From assembly GCA_016743235.1 (NCBI GenBank), contig VRZD01000011.1, positions 109,885-173,884 on the forward strand: a DNA stretch of 64,000 bases, read 5' to 3'. This DNA comes from Pantanalinema sp. GBBB05. Lineage in GTDB: Bacteria > Cyanobacteriota > Cyanobacteriia > Leptolyngbyales > Leptolyngbyaceae. The translations under genes and the position numbers were made by a program. The first letter of the stretch is position 1, and the number at the start of each line of letters is the position of its first letter. The notes below the pieces were generated by a model. It did not search any database. It had not been told where the DNA came from and worked only from the letters and a program-made list of their open reading frames with translations. Positions 1 to 9,128 of the stretch are shown here, piece by piece.

Positions 1-91
1 CCGATTCAAGCCGTCCGCTCTCCCATCGGCTCCGCGCTTGTCTCGCGATCGATGACTGTCAATTGTTGACCTTGCTGGAAACGTAACTGTC

Positions 92-1135
92 ATGGCTCCT
101 GAATCCAATGCTGCTGCTGAAATTCTGCCGGTTACCTATGCAGATATAGTTGCCGCCGCAACGCGATTGGCAGGACAGGCACACCGGACACCAGTATTAA
201 CATCCACAACCGTCAATCAGCGCACCCGCAGTCAGGTTTTCTTTAAATGTGAAAACTTCCAACGGACCGGATCGTTCAAATTTCGGGGGGCTTACAACGC
301 CTTGTCGCAACTCTCTGCCGAGGAGCGTCACCGGGGAGTATTAACCTTATCCTCTGGCAACCATGCCCAAGCGATCGCATTAGCTGGGCGGTTACTGAAG
401 ATTCCCACGACGATCGTCATGCCCGATGATGCCCCCGAGGTAAAACAAGAGGCAACACGGGGATATGGCGCTGAAGTGATTCTATTCAATCGCTTAACCA
501 CCGTCCGGGAAGAATTAGCCCGCACCGTTGCCCAAGAGCGCGGATTAACCCTGATTCATCCCTACGACCATCCCCAGGTCATTGCCGGACAAGGGACGGC
601 AGCGAAAGAACTGTTGGAGGAGGTTGGTCCCCTTGATCTGCTACTGGTATGTTGCGGTGGTGGTGGCTTGTTGTCGGGAAGCGCGATCGCGGCGGAGGCG
701 TTGGCGGCTGGTTGCAAAGTGATCGGGGTGGAACCGAAACGGGCCGATGATGCAACGCGATCGTTCTATAGCAAAACCCTGCAAACCGTCCACAATCCTG
801 ACACGATCGCCGATGGCGCCCGTACTCCCTCCCTAGGGCAGTTAACCTTTCCGTTGATCCTGCATTATGTCTCAGATATGGTGACGGTTTCAGAAGCTGC
901 GATCGCTCGCACTGTGGCGTTTCTGTGGGAGCGGCTGAAAATTGTGGTCGAACCAACGGGCGCACTGGCTGCCGCCGCTTTATTAGAAGGTGTGGTGACG
1001 TTGCCAGATGCTCGGATTGGTGTGCTAATCAGCGGCGGCAATGTTGATGTGAAACAGATTAGTAAGCTGCTGGCAAAAATAGGTAAACCGCCAAAATGGC
1101 AGGTGAAACAGCCGTGGGCAGGGGAGTTGAGCTGA
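92..1135 (+). CDS. Threonine/serine dehydratase-like PLP enzyme
   Basis: Fold-type II PLP enzyme of the threonine dehydratase/serine racemase group, expected in the cytosol to convert threonine or serine to a 2-oxo acid plus ammonia, or to racemise serine. The Schiff-base lysine is Lys63 in SFKFRGAYN; SSGNH lies at 87-91 and the glycine-rich phosphate loop GGGGLLSG at 189-196. At 347 residues only the catalytic domain is present. The C-terminal regulatory domain of biosynthetic IlvA (about 500 residues) is missing, so isoleucine feedback is not expected. Hydroxyaspartate ammonia-lyase is an alternative activity that sequence alone cannot exclude. The gene appears monocistronic, with no clear Shine-Dalgarno before ATG 92. 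Confidence 0.88.
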   Translation: MAPESNAAAEILPVTYADIVAAATRLAGQAHRTPVLTSTTVNQRTRSQVFFKCENFQRTGSFKFRGAYNALSQLSAEERHRGVLTLSSGNHAQAIALAGRLLKIPTTIVMPDDAPEVKQEATRGYGAEVILFNRLTTVREELARTVAQERGLTLIHPYDHPQVIAGQGTAAKELLEEVGPLDLLLVCCGGGGLLSGSAIAAEALAAGCKVIGVEPKRADDATRSFYSKTLQTVHNPDTIADGARTPSLGQLTFPLILHYVSDMVTVSEAAIARTVAFLWERLKIVVEPTGALAAAALLEGVVTLPDARIGVLISGGNVDVKQISKLLAKIGKPPKWQVKQPWAGELS

Positions 1136-1568
1136 AGAGAACCGTAGACACAGGATACAGCCGGGGAGCGAACTCAAATAGAACCTGGAGAATTCTTAAG
1201 GTTGGGGATCATTTTTGTCGGGTTGTTTGCCCGGGAACTTAATTTTTACTTTATGTTGCAAATACTCTGGTCAGATGGAGTGGCACGATCGCGAGATCCA
1301 GACCTAGTTGTCAATAACTAGGGATTTTACAAATTCAATCTGAGCCATAAATCTAACTAAACAGAAGAAAAGGTTAAGGAAGGCTAACTTAAATTTACAT
1401 TGCTTTACCTTAATAGGTATGTCGTTATGCTTGCAACATCTGTCTTAAATTGACTGGTACTCGATCGATACTTGTCAGGACAGCTGTGGTTGCAAGGTTT
1501 TGAGCTGCTTCAAATAATGACTACAGCAGCCCAAGGAGCATAAGCACATACTGTCTAATCCACTGCAC
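1136..1568. other. Intergenic region, 433 bp
   Basis: No coding frame on either strand looks real. The only structures seen are two short inverted repeats: CGGG..CCCG near 1219-1233, and CCTAGTT/AACTAGG at 1303-1309/1316-1322 followed by GATTTTAC. The second could be a weak terminator for the upstream dehydratase gene, but its stem is only 7 bp and the T-run is short. The 3' part is AT-rich and probably holds the promoter of the pentapeptide gene. Confidence 0.4.
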
Positions 1569-2108
1569 ATGGAGAAACTTAGTTCGGAAGAGTTACTGTC
1601 GCAATATACATCTGGGAGGCGAGATTTTCGGTATGTAGATGTTAGTGATGCTTATCTGTTTGAAGCTGTTTTACCTGAAGCCGATTTTTCACAAAGTATT
1701 TTAACTGGGGTGCATTTACCCTATGCCAATTTGAATCAAGCTAACTTGTCAAAGGTGAATTTGCAAAAGGCAGAATTGGGTGATAGCCAACTTTATCAAG
1801 CGAATCTTGCTGGTGCCGATCTCCGAGGAGCCAATTTGTCCCGAGCCAATCTTCGCTTTGCGAACTTGCAGCAGGTCAATTTAGCGGATGCCGATCTTCA
1901 GGGAGCGGATCTCTATCATGCTGACTTGACCGACTGTAATTTGACGAATGCTAATCTTAGTCGCGCCAATTTACATAAAGCCGAGTTCACTAATGCTCAA
2001 TTGAGTGGAGCCAATTTGTTTCGGGCTCAGGAGGCTGACTTAACAGGAGCCTACCTGGACAAGACAACCATCTTTTCAGATGGGCATCGGCAAGACACGG
2101 CTGATTAA
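1569..2108 (+). CDS. Pentapeptide-repeat protein
   Basis: A 179-residue protein made almost wholly of A(D/N)LXX pentapeptide repeats from about residue 30 to 155 (for example ANLSRANLRFANLQQ), which predicts a right-handed quadrilateral beta-helix. There is no signal peptide or membrane segment, so it should be cytosolic. Such proteins are very common in cyanobacteria and mostly lack a known role; gyrase-protecting members exist, but nothing here singles this out as one. The first 25 residues are non-repetitive. The 3' end overlaps by 4 bp the end of the convergent permease gene. Confidence 0.9.
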   Translation: MEKLSSEELLSQYTSGRRDFRYVDVSDAYLFEAVLPEADFSQSILTGVHLPYANLNQANLSKVNLQKAELGDSQLYQANLAGADLRGANLSRANLRFANLQQVNLADADLQGADLYHADLTDCNLTNANLSRANLHKAEFTNAQLSGANLFRAQEADLTGAYLDKTTIFSDGHRQDTAD

Positions 2109-3097
2109 TCCTGCTCAAATCCCTTGCCCAGAGCTGCAGGAGGTCTACTGCTAATGCTCTGGGTCGCTATGCGACCAACTTGCTCGGGAAGATACCGAAA
2201 TAAGGTTTCTAGCCAGTGGCTAGAGGTGAAAACTAGAAGCAGGATCATCAAGACAAAGGGAGCGATCGTTAAGGCTTGGGTGGGTACTTCCGGCAGCGCA
2301 CTCTGGGCTAGACTCGCCAGGGATTGTAGGATGCCAAACAAGTAACAACTGAGGGCAACCCGGAGAGGATTCCAACCACCAAAAATCACGATCGCCAAAG
2401 CAATCCAGCCATAGCCTGCTGTATGGCGATAGCTCCAGCCTGCTTTAAAGTCCAGCGAAAAAGCGGCTCCAGCAATGCCCATGAGGGCTCCACCCAGCAT
2501 GGTATAGAGGTAGCGCATTCTCACTACATTCGTGCCTCGGGCGAAGGCAGCGGCAGGTTGTTCTCCAAGTGCTTGTAACATTAAGCCAGAGCGCGATCGA
2601 TAGAAATATAGCCAGGTCAGCAGAATCAGTAAAAAGCTGGCATAGACTAATCCATCACTTTGAAATAGGAGTTCCCCGACCACTGGAATTTGTTGCAATC
2701 CTGGTAGCCTCAAGCTGGGCACCGTTGGTCCGGGAATTCGCACAAACGCATTACCGAGAAACGAGGACAGGTCGGCACACAGTAACGCCAGCACAAACCC
2801 GATCGCGACTTGAGATTGCTTCAACGTTAACGCCCCAAATGCCACGATCGCTGCAATGAGCGCCCCAACACATCCTGCTCCCATAAACCCTAATAATAGA
2901 CAAGGGAATGTTCCCCAGCTTTCAGTGGTTTTGGCGATTGCAAACGCCGTCATGGCGGTCAACATCACCGTCCCTTCTGCCGATAGGTTAATTACCCCCG
3001 ATCGTTCGGTGATCGTTTCGCCCAGACAGGCAAAAACGAGGGGAGTAGAAGTGGCGATCGCGACGGAGAGAATCGGAATAATTTGGGGAAACTGCAT
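2105..3097 (-). CDS. ABC transporter permease, nucleoside/BMP type (second permease)
   Basis: Inner-membrane permease of the RbsC-like superfamily, closest in motif to the NupQ/YufQ subunits of bacterial nucleoside importers: the N-terminal ACLGETITERSGVINLSAEG segment is characteristic of this subgroup. It has 330 residues with about eight hydrophobic segments. It is the last gene of a three-gene operon on the minus strand (ATPase, permease 1, permease 2), 84 bp after permease 1. The substrate is inferred from family; purine nucleosides or a related compound are likely. No BmpA-like lipoprotein gene, which normally supplies substrate, is found in the window. Confidence 0.87.
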   Translation of the reverse strand: MQFPQIIPILSVAIATSTPLVFACLGETITERSGVINLSAEGTVMLTAMTAFAIAKTTESWGTFPCLLLGFMGAGCVGALIAAIVAFGALTLKQSQVAIGFVLALLCADLSSFLGNAFVRIPGPTVPSLRLPGLQQIPVVGELLFQSDGLVYASFLLILLTWLYFYRSRSGLMLQALGEQPAAAFARGTNVVRMRYLYTMLGGALMGIAGAAFSLDFKAGWSYRHTAGYGWIALAIVIFGGWNPLRVALSCYLFGILQSLASLAQSALPEVPTQALTIAPFVLMILLLVFTSSHWLETLFRYLPEQVGRIATQSISSRPPAALGKGFEQD

Positions 3098-3181
3098 GGA
3101 TGGGGTGATAAGGGTGATTAAGAAGATGAGTTAGCTACTCTAGGCTTGTTTGACCCCAAGCTGACTGACGTTAGACTTGAC

Positions 3182-4210
3182 CTAAGTTGATGTTGCCTTG
3201 GTCGTGATCTGGCTGAAGCCGCGTCCCAGGATGGCAAATAGCACGATCGTGCCCTGGATAATCCCAGCCAGGGAGGATTCTAGATTCAGGGAAAGGGGGA
3301 GTTGCAAACTACCCACATTGAGCAAGCTGAAGAAGCAGGCAACAGGCAGTATCAGCCAAATGTTAGTGCCAATCAACATCGCTACTAAAAGACCGAGAAA
3401 GCCCAATCCACTAGAAACACTAGGAATTAGACGATGGAAGATGGCTAGAACTTGTAAGGCTCCTGCCAGTCCTGCTAATCCTCCGCAAATGGCAAAAGCG
3501 CTCATCAGCTGGCGGGTGGCAGGAATTCCCAACAGGGAAGCTGCCCGTAAGTTATGACCCACTGCCCGCAGTTGTAAGCCAAAGTAAGTGCCACGCAACA
3601 CCATAAACGTCAGTCCAAGGGCAGTGATCCCCAAAAGCAGCGCGATCGGGCTAAAGTCTGTCTGCCCCCAGGTTGGCAACCAGAGAGAGGGATCAAATAG
3701 TTCAGTGCCGCTCATAGAGGCAACCCCAGCTTTCTTCCAGGGACCAAAGATCAGGTAGAGTGCCAGCCCATCAGCCACAAAGTTTAAGCCTAATCCCGCA
3801 AAAATATCGTTAATCCGTCCATACACATAAAGCACTCCGGCTAACAGTCCCCAGAGCAGCCCCCCGATCGCCCCTGCTCCAATCGCTAGGAGGATTACTA
3901 TCACAGGCGGTAAAACATCTTGCATCAGGCGCATCACAAAAGTAGTGGCGATCGCCCCCATCACCATTTGTCCTTCAATGCCCAGGTTATATATGCCAGC
4001 CGTGAACGTGAATAACAAGCCACTGGTACAAAGCAATAAAGGGGCTAAGGTCGCGGCAACTCTGGCAAGGCGATCGGGAGTTCCGAAGGCACCTGCTCCC
4101 ATACTGGTCATAACCTGCCCCGGTGAACCACCGGCTAATAGGATGATGCCCCCAATTAACCCCAGTGATAGAAGCAAAGCAGCTGTTTGATAGTAAAGCG
4201 ATCTCGTCAT
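3182..4210 (-). CDS. ABC transporter permease, nucleoside/BMP type (first permease)
   Basis: A 342-residue polytopic membrane protein of the NupP/YufP type, with the family motif AGIYNLGIEGQMVMGAIAT near residues 69-87. It should form the transmembrane channel together with the 330-residue permease encoded downstream. Its start codon overlaps the stop of the ATPase gene by 4 bp (ATGA arrangement, 4207-4210), which indicates translational coupling. The glycine-rich central loops and the GLxLRAVGxN motif (about residues 212-221) are typical of the coupling loop in this transporter class. Specificity is not readable from the sequence. Confidence 0.87.
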   Translation of the reverse strand: MTRSLYYQTAALLLSLGLIGGIILLAGGSPGQVMTSMGAGAFGTPDRLARVAATLAPLLLCTSGLLFTFTAGIYNLGIEGQMVMGAIATTFVMRLMQDVLPPVIVILLAIGAGAIGGLLWGLLAGVLYVYGRINDIFAGLGLNFVADGLALYLIFGPWKKAGVASMSGTELFDPSLWLPTWGQTDFSPIALLLGITALGLTFMVLRGTYFGLQLRAVGHNLRAASLLGIPATRQLMSAFAICGGLAGLAGALQVLAIFHRLIPSVSSGLGFLGLLVAMLIGTNIWLILPVACFFSLLNVGSLQLPLSLNLESSLAGIIQGTIVLFAILGRGFSQITTKATST

Positions 4211-5682
4211 TCTGCGTCCGTCTCCAATCTGCCGCCAATCATTTCTCCTAAGCGATCAACGGTCAATTCAGTCGTCGGAATGGGAGCTGATAGTTGCCCA
4301 CCACTAAACACCAACACCCGATCGCTGTATTGCATAATTTCATCTAGATCAGAGGACATAAACAAAATCGTCGTACCGCCTTGACACCGAGCAATCAACT
4401 GTTGCCAGACCCACAGGGCTGATTCAATATCTAATCCACGCGTTGGATGTTCCATCAACAACAGGTTCAGGGGCACAGGTAATAACGCTAATTGGGTCCG
4501 TTGTTGATTGCCACCTGACAGTTGTTCTACCCGCGAATCGGGTTGACCCCGAATATTAAACAGCGCGATCGCATGTTGAGCTTTTGCCCGCATGGTTTGC
4601 CAATCTACAAACCAACGATGGCTAGGAGCCCGCAGTGCCATATGGTCTTGAATCGTTAATCCTGGGATTAAGCCATCATGCAGGCGATCGGTAGGCGAGT
4701 AGCCCACTCCAGCTTGCAGGTAATCGGTATAGGGTTTGGCGGTCATGTCCACCCCATGTAACGTCACTGTGCCACTCGCAGCAGGAAGTAGACCGGCACA
4801 CAGAAGTAACAAGAATTGTTGACCACTGCCTTCCAGACCTGCCAAGCCCATGACTTCCCCTTGGTAAACTGTCAGGTTCCCCAACTTAATCGCAAGACGA
4901 TCAGTGGCAATCCTGACATCGGTTAACTGCAAGGCAACTTCTGGACGGCGAGTGGGGGGTTTAGCGGGAGTAGCCAACTCCCGTCCAAACATCAGCTTGA
5001 CTAGTTGTCGATCGGCGCAGGGCATCGGTAAATCACCCACGACCTGACCGTGCCGCATCACTGTGACTTCATCGCACAACTCGGCAATATCTGCGAGCTT
5101 ATGCGAGACAAAAATGATGGCTTTACCTTGTACAGCGAGGTGTTTCAGGGCGGCAAAGAGTGCCGTTTTCTGAGCCGCAGAAATCCCCGTAGTTGGCTCA
5201 TCCAGGATTAATATCTGGATGCCTAAAGATAGTAACCGCAACAGTTCTAGCTGCTGGCGTTCACCCACAGTCAGGTGACGCACGGGGGTATAGGGATTGA
5301 GATCAAAATCGAATTGCTCAGATAACCGCTGTAATGTCTGCCGAGCTTGAGCCCGATCGAGCCAGATACCTCCTGGTCTACCTGCCATGAAGTTATCCAG
5401 CACTGACAGAGGCGGGAAATCTAACGGGTCTTGGTGCAACATGCCCACACCCGCCCGAATCGCATCAGCAGGAGTCTGTATCACCACCGGTTGATCATTC
5501 AACCGGATCTGTCCCGCATCCCGAGCAATAAACCCGCTTAAAATCTTCACCAGGGTACTTTTTCCAGCCCCGTTTTCCCCTAGCAGACCATGAATGCTAC
5601 CTGCCTCTACGGTGAGAGAAACATTGTCATTAGCCTGTACTTGACCAAAGCGTTTGCGAATGTGCCGCAGTTCAACCTTCAT
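4207..5682 (-). CDS. ABC transporter ATP-binding protein, nucleoside/sugar type
   Basis: A 491-residue protein with two fused nucleotide-binding domains, as in RbsA, MglA and NupO/YufO. Domain 1 has Walker A GENGAGKS at 35-42, signature LTVGERQQ and Walker B ILILDEPTTGI. Domain 2 has a degenerate Walker A (GLEGSGQQ, no lysine) but a canonical LSGGNQQR signature and the MEHPTRGLD Walker B region. A second-half Walker A of this form is normal for the family. It energises the two permeases encoded downstream with a 4-bp overlap. The gene is first in the operon; 136 bp separate it from the upstream glycosyltransferase gene on the same strand. Confidence 0.9.
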   Translation of the reverse strand: MKVELRHIRKRFGQVQANDNVSLTVEAGSIHGLLGENGAGKSTLVKILSGFIARDAGQIRLNDQPVVIQTPADAIRAGVGMLHQDPLDFPPLSVLDNFMAGRPGGIWLDRAQARQTLQRLSEQFDFDLNPYTPVRHLTVGERQQLELLRLLSLGIQILILDEPTTGISAAQKTALFAALKHLAVQGKAIIFVSHKLADIAELCDEVTVMRHGQVVGDLPMPCADRQLVKLMFGRELATPAKPPTRRPEVALQLTDVRIATDRLAIKLGNLTVYQGEVMGLAGLEGSGQQFLLLLCAGLLPAASGTVTLHGVDMTAKPYTDYLQAGVGYSPTDRLHDGLIPGLTIQDHMALRAPSHRWFVDWQTMRAKAQHAIALFNIRGQPDSRVEQLSGGNQQRTQLALLPVPLNLLLMEHPTRGLDIESALWVWQQLIARCQGGTTILFMSSDLDEIMQYSDRVLVFSGGQLSAPIPTTELTVDRLGEMIGGRLETDAE

Positions 5683-5818
5683 CGCGGTCTGACGTTATCA
5701 GCGATCGCCTCTATTATGCCTATGCCGGGCAACATCGACTGATTACTCAGAACTTTCACGAATTGTGCCGCTGAACCAGTCGGTCGGATATGCCACGACG
5801 ATCGCGGCTCAAACCGCC

Positions 5819-6844
5819 TTAACGACTGCCGACGTAGACCTTAGGCTGCTCCGTGCTGGCCTGATACTGTCGAATTATCCGTTGCCAGAATCGCGTTGGT
5901 TCTGCGGAGGGGAAGAGAGATTTGATCGCTTGATAGGCTTGGTGGGAAATGCGATCGCGCAACTCAGCGTTTTCTAATTCCACTAAACACTGGGCGGCGG
6001 CTTCCGGTGTCTCTGCCACCATTGCGGTTTTGCGATGTTCCATACAGAAGTTGGCGCCTTGAGCCGTTTTACCAACTACAACAATTCCAGCTGCCATAGA
6101 TTCCTGAGGGGGTAAAGCACAACCTTCCACATCAGCAGACGCCAGGAAGACCTGAGGACGACGAAACTGTTGGGCTAGTTCATGAATTGTTAACCCATGA
6201 ATTAACTCAAACCGCCAATATTTTCCCCCCAGTTTTTCATAGGCAGCTTGTGTTTTAGCAATATACTCAGGACCTTTACGCGGAAAGGCAAACACTAAGC
6301 CTGCTTCCCGTTGGGACTGAGGCACAAAGGAAAAGAGCCGATTATCCACGATGTTAGGCACCATTTCGATCGATTTCCCCGAATAGGTGGCTTCGCAGAT
6401 CCCTTGCATGAACGGAGAATCAGTCCAAATAGCGACGCGATCGGATTGGTAATTGAAGTTCCTGTTGGTGAAAGTAGGGACTTGGAGGTACGCGATCGAG
6501 CGTCCCTTCACTTCATCAATTAAATCCGTCACAAAATCGGGCACAATGCAAACATCATCCCGGCGCCGATCAGCCCAGCGCATAAATGGAATCCCCAAAA
6601 TGCCAGTTCTACCGTAGGTATCAACGCCACGTAGAGTTGCCATATAGGCTTCTGCGCCACACTCACGGGCAACTTGACAATGACGCATCAGATTGAGTGT
6701 GCCCCCATAGGCGCAATCTGTCCGCATATAGCGCTTCCGAGCAAAATCCTTGAAGAGTTGGAGCCTAGCTTTATAAGTCAGGCGATCGATCACTTGCCGT
6801 AAGCGACCAGTATCCAGCTCAGGAATCAGAAAAATAAACCGCAT
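5819..6844 (-). CDS. Glycosyltransferase, GT4-like
   Basis: A 341-residue cytosolic protein. The segment ASADVEGCALPPQESMAAG (about residues 237-255) matches the E-x7-E nucleotide-sugar site of GT-B retaining glycosyltransferases, preceded by strands typical of a Rossmann donor domain (VFAFPRKGPEY; FELIHGLTI). The N-terminal domain is unusual: FIFLIPELDTGRLRQVIDRL with conserved Arg/Tyr residues, so the acceptor cannot be guessed. It is in the same direction as the ABC operon but separated by 136 bp, and could be independently transcribed from the 460-bp AT-rich region upstream. Sugar donor unknown. Confidence 0.7.
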   Translation of the reverse strand: MRFIFLIPELDTGRLRQVIDRLTYKARLQLFKDFARKRYMRTDCAYGGTLNLMRHCQVARECGAEAYMATLRGVDTYGRTGILGIPFMRWADRRRDDVCIVPDFVTDLIDEVKGRSIAYLQVPTFTNRNFNYQSDRVAIWTDSPFMQGICEATYSGKSIEMVPNIVDNRLFSFVPQSQREAGLVFAFPRKGPEYIAKTQAAYEKLGGKYWRFELIHGLTIHELAQQFRRPQVFLASADVEGCALPPQESMAAGIVVVGKTAQGANFCMEHRKTAMVAETPEAAAQCLVELENAELRDRISHQAYQAIKSLFPSAEPTRFWQRIIRQYQASTEQPKVYVGSR

Positions 6845-6987
6845 TAGATTACCTTGACTAAATAGTGCAAGAGTCTGATCTAGAAATAGACATGGAAAAG
6901 CAGCGCTAATGGTGACTATCCTTTAGCGTTTAGTTGACATTTGGATTATTTATGAACTGATTAATCTGAGCAGGAAGCCACAAACAG

Positions 6988-7039
6988 ATTTCTGAATTAA
7001 TTACAGAAAAAAGTAATTTTCTGAATTAATCACAGAAGC
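6988..7039. repeat. Direct repeat, about 22 bp, two copies
   Basis: TTTCTGAATTAATTACAGAA near 6989-7008 recurs as TTTCTGAATTAATCACAGAA near 7018-7037, with a 29-bp period and one difference. Each copy has internal dyad character (TTCTGAATTAAT...CAGAA), so it could be a paired binding site upstream of the glycosyltransferase gene. Function is not known. Confidence 0.6.
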
Positions 7040-7225
7040 AAATGTGGTTACCCATCGCAGCAAGTAAAAAACAGCACAGCAGCAATTACTAAAGGGGTTT
7101 AGAGTTTGCTCAGATAATTTTAGAAATGAACTAATTAACGTATTAGAAACTATCATGAGGGCAATTTAGCCTTCATCTCTACAGAGGCAGATCTATGCAA
7201 ATTCTGCATCACTAACTTTTGATTT

Positions 7226-7263
7226 AAAAAATAGGGATACATCTAATTAAGATGCATCCCTAT
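7226..7263 (-). terminator. Rho-independent terminator of cysE
   Basis: On the minus strand a 14-bp stem (ATAGGGATGCATCT paired with AGATGTATCCCTAT, including one G-U wobble) with loop TAATT is followed directly by six T. It begins 42 bases after the cysE stop codon. The arrangement is a classical intrinsic terminator in the cysE direction. Confidence 0.88.
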
Positions 7264-7304
7264 ACATAATTTAGTCCTTAAGGTGATTTGATTAATTTGT
7301 GATC

Positions 7305-8090
7305 TTAGATGCCAGCGCCATCAAAGAATTCTTCTAGAATGCGATCGCTCAGGCGGCAGGTGGGTGCAGTTCTAGGTTCAGCCAGTTCTGGTGCCGCCTC
7401 TGTGGTTACTGCTCCAACCAAAACGGGTCGAAGAGATTGCTCAGCTGGCACAAGAGATTGCTGTTGCAGCCCTTGCAGCTGCTGTTCTAATACCTCAATG
7501 CGATCGACCAAGGCACGAATCGCTTGGGCTTCTGAATCAGGCAGGCGTCCATGCTCCAGCGGTCCCACCCGTTCTCCGGAGCGGAAGACAATGCGACCAG
7601 GGACCCCTACGACCGTGCAATCTGACGGAACATCTCGCAATACCACTGAGCCAGCCCCAATCCGAACATTATTGCCGATTAGGAGATTCCCTAAAACCTT
7701 TGCTCCTGCACCAACGACCACATTTTCGCCCAGGGTCGGATGGCGTTTACCACTTTCTTTTCCGGTTCCCCCTAGGGTAACTCCTTGATAGATCAGAGCA
7801 TAGTCACCCACGATCGCGGTTTCACCAATCACTACTCCCATGCCGTGATCAATAAACATTCCCCGACCAATTTGGGCGCCAGGGTGAATTTCAATCCCCG
7901 TGAGAAACCGGGCAATATGAGAAATCAAGCGAGGAATAAAGGGCAAACCCAGAACATATAGCCAGTGCGCAAACCGATGCAACAAGAGCGCCTGCAAACC
8001 GGGATAGCAGAATAACACCTCTAGCACGTTGCGGGCAGCTGGATCGCGATCAAAGATAATGCGGAAGTCGGCAAGGAGAGTGGATATCAC
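7305..8090 (-). CDS. cysE: Serine O-acetyltransferase
   Basis: Catalyses acetyl-CoA + L-serine to O-acetylserine, the first step of cysteine synthesis, in the cytosol. The left-handed beta-helix hexapeptide domain spans about residues 65-185; it includes the family hallmarks IEIHPGAQIGRGMFIDHGMG, the HGMGVVIGETA segment and GVTLGGTGKESGKRHP. The N-terminal part is the short helical domain of the cyanobacterial/plant-like short CysE. About 70 residues after the helix are Gln-, Glu- and Ala-rich and poorly conserved, and end with an acidic tail, which may bind cysteine synthase. The gene is monocistronic, closed by a strong terminator. Confidence 0.95.
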   Translation of the reverse strand: MISTLLADFRIIFDRDPAARNVLEVLFCYPGLQALLLHRFAHWLYVLGLPFIPRLISHIARFLTGIEIHPGAQIGRGMFIDHGMGVVIGETAIVGDYALIYQGVTLGGTGKESGKRHPTLGENVVVGAGAKVLGNLLIGNNVRIGAGSVVLRDVPSDCTVVGVPGRIVFRSGERVGPLEHGRLPDSEAQAIRALVDRIEVLEQQLQGLQQQSLVPAEQSLRPVLVGAVTTEAAPELAEPRTAPTCRLSDRILEEFFDGAGI

Positions 8091-8234
8091 GATGAAGTCT
8101 AGCCTTGACTAAGTGACCTCAATCCATCTTAACCCTCCAGCGATCGCCCTAGATAAACCACAAATTAAGAAATGGCGCACCATGTCAAGGCTTAATGAAG
8201 CCTAGAGCAGCTCCGTGATTTTGCGCACTTAGAT

Positions 8235-8711
8235 CTACTGACGAATCGTCAAGGTATAGTCTCGCCGTACCCCTGGCACCTTAGCCCCGACCCAAACCTT
8301 ATAGGTGCCAAGTTTCCAGTTTGTGTCGGTAATGCGGGCATCCTTATTTGTGTCGGTATCATCACCGCACCGTACTGAGCCATCGGAACCCTGCACAACC
8401 AGTGTGGTATCAGCTCCACCACTATTCACTTGTAGAGTTAGGAGTGGCATATCCTGTTTCAGGATTAACGTATGGTCAGGATTCGGATCGCCAAATCCCA
8501 AACATTTGTTTTGGTGCAGATCGGTATTGCTGACGATCGCGGGCAAAGAGGTGGCTCCGGCGATCGTGCCGGATAAGCGCCCAGAGGTGTGATTCGTGCT
8601 AATCGTTAACGAACCAAAGTTAGGCGGCTGTGCCAATCCTGAGACCGAACTTAACCCGAGCAACAAAATTGACAAGCCGATCGGTTGATACTTACTAGTC
8701 ATAGTTCCCAT
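8235..8711 (-). CDS. Small secreted protein of unknown function
   Basis: 158 residues with an N-terminal signal peptide (hydrophobic core IGLSILLLGLSSVSG, likely cleavage after GLAQ). The mature part, rich in Asp, Gly and Thr, resembles the beta-sandwich PPC-like or cyanobacterial secreted domain: DHTLILKQDMPLLTLQVNSG, then a pair of Cys (CGDDTDTNKD region and CLGFGD). The DTDTNKDARI segment looks like a Ca-binding Asp loop, which is inference. Either ATG 8711 or ATG 8702 (MTSKYQP) could be the start; AGGA sits next to the first and about 9 bases before the second. Function unknown. Confidence 0.75.
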   Translation of the reverse strand: MGTMTSKYQPIGLSILLLGLSSVSGLAQPPNFGSLTISTNHTSGRLSGTIAGATSLPAIVSNTDLHQNKCLGFGDPNPDHTLILKQDMPLLTLQVNSGGADTTLVVQGSDGSVRCGDDTDTNKDARITDTNWKLGTYKVWVGAKVPGVRRDYTLTIRQ

Positions 8712-9128
8712 TCCTAAAGCTGATTGATTCAGACATCGATACCCAATAACCCGGCGCAGAGAGGTTTGCAGCCTTGCTACTCGTTCAAACTATTCTCTGC
8801 ATTAGGGGGGGCGAATCACCTTGTAGCTCCAATCTATCGTGTCCAATGGTTCAACAGTGTTTTTGGCTAAATTCCAGAATTGAGGCAGCGGTCTTCTGCC
8901 TTATTACAGCATCAGGAATGACAGCAAAAATTACGCAAGGCGAAGTTCCACCGATCGCCGAAGTTCTGGCTACAATCAAGTTTTGTCACAGGGCGTCAGG
9001 TCGCATTTCCAGGTATTTACAGCTCCAGCTCTCCAGAACCATAGACTTAACCAGATCGCCATCTCGGTTTTCAGGTAGAGGTAATTCTGTCAAAATTGCA
9101 AAATCTTACATCGAGTTAGCCGGAATCA
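8712..9128. other. Intergenic region, 417 bp
   Basis: A 134-codon frame at 8774-9178 exists, but its Cys/Ser/Arg-rich translation shows no domain, signal or sensible composition and I do not call it. Nothing else is recognised. The segment is the leader of the small membrane-protein frame at 9129 and the upstream region of the secreted-protein gene on the minus strand. Confidence 0.4.

Larger units (their letters stand above)
6845..7304. other. AT-rich intergenic region, 460 bp
   Basis: Lies between the divergent-side start of the glycosyltransferase gene (minus) and the end of cysE (minus). No coding frame is supported. It contains a short direct repeat at 6988-7039 and a strong terminator for cysE at 7226-7263, both listed separately. 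The remainder is AT-rich and presumably holds the glycosyltransferase promoter. Confidence 0.6.

Noticed and set aside
1303..1330. Intrinsic terminator after the dehydratase gene
   Set aside because: Only a 7-bp stem, short T-run and 168 bases from the stop; kept as a weak note only.
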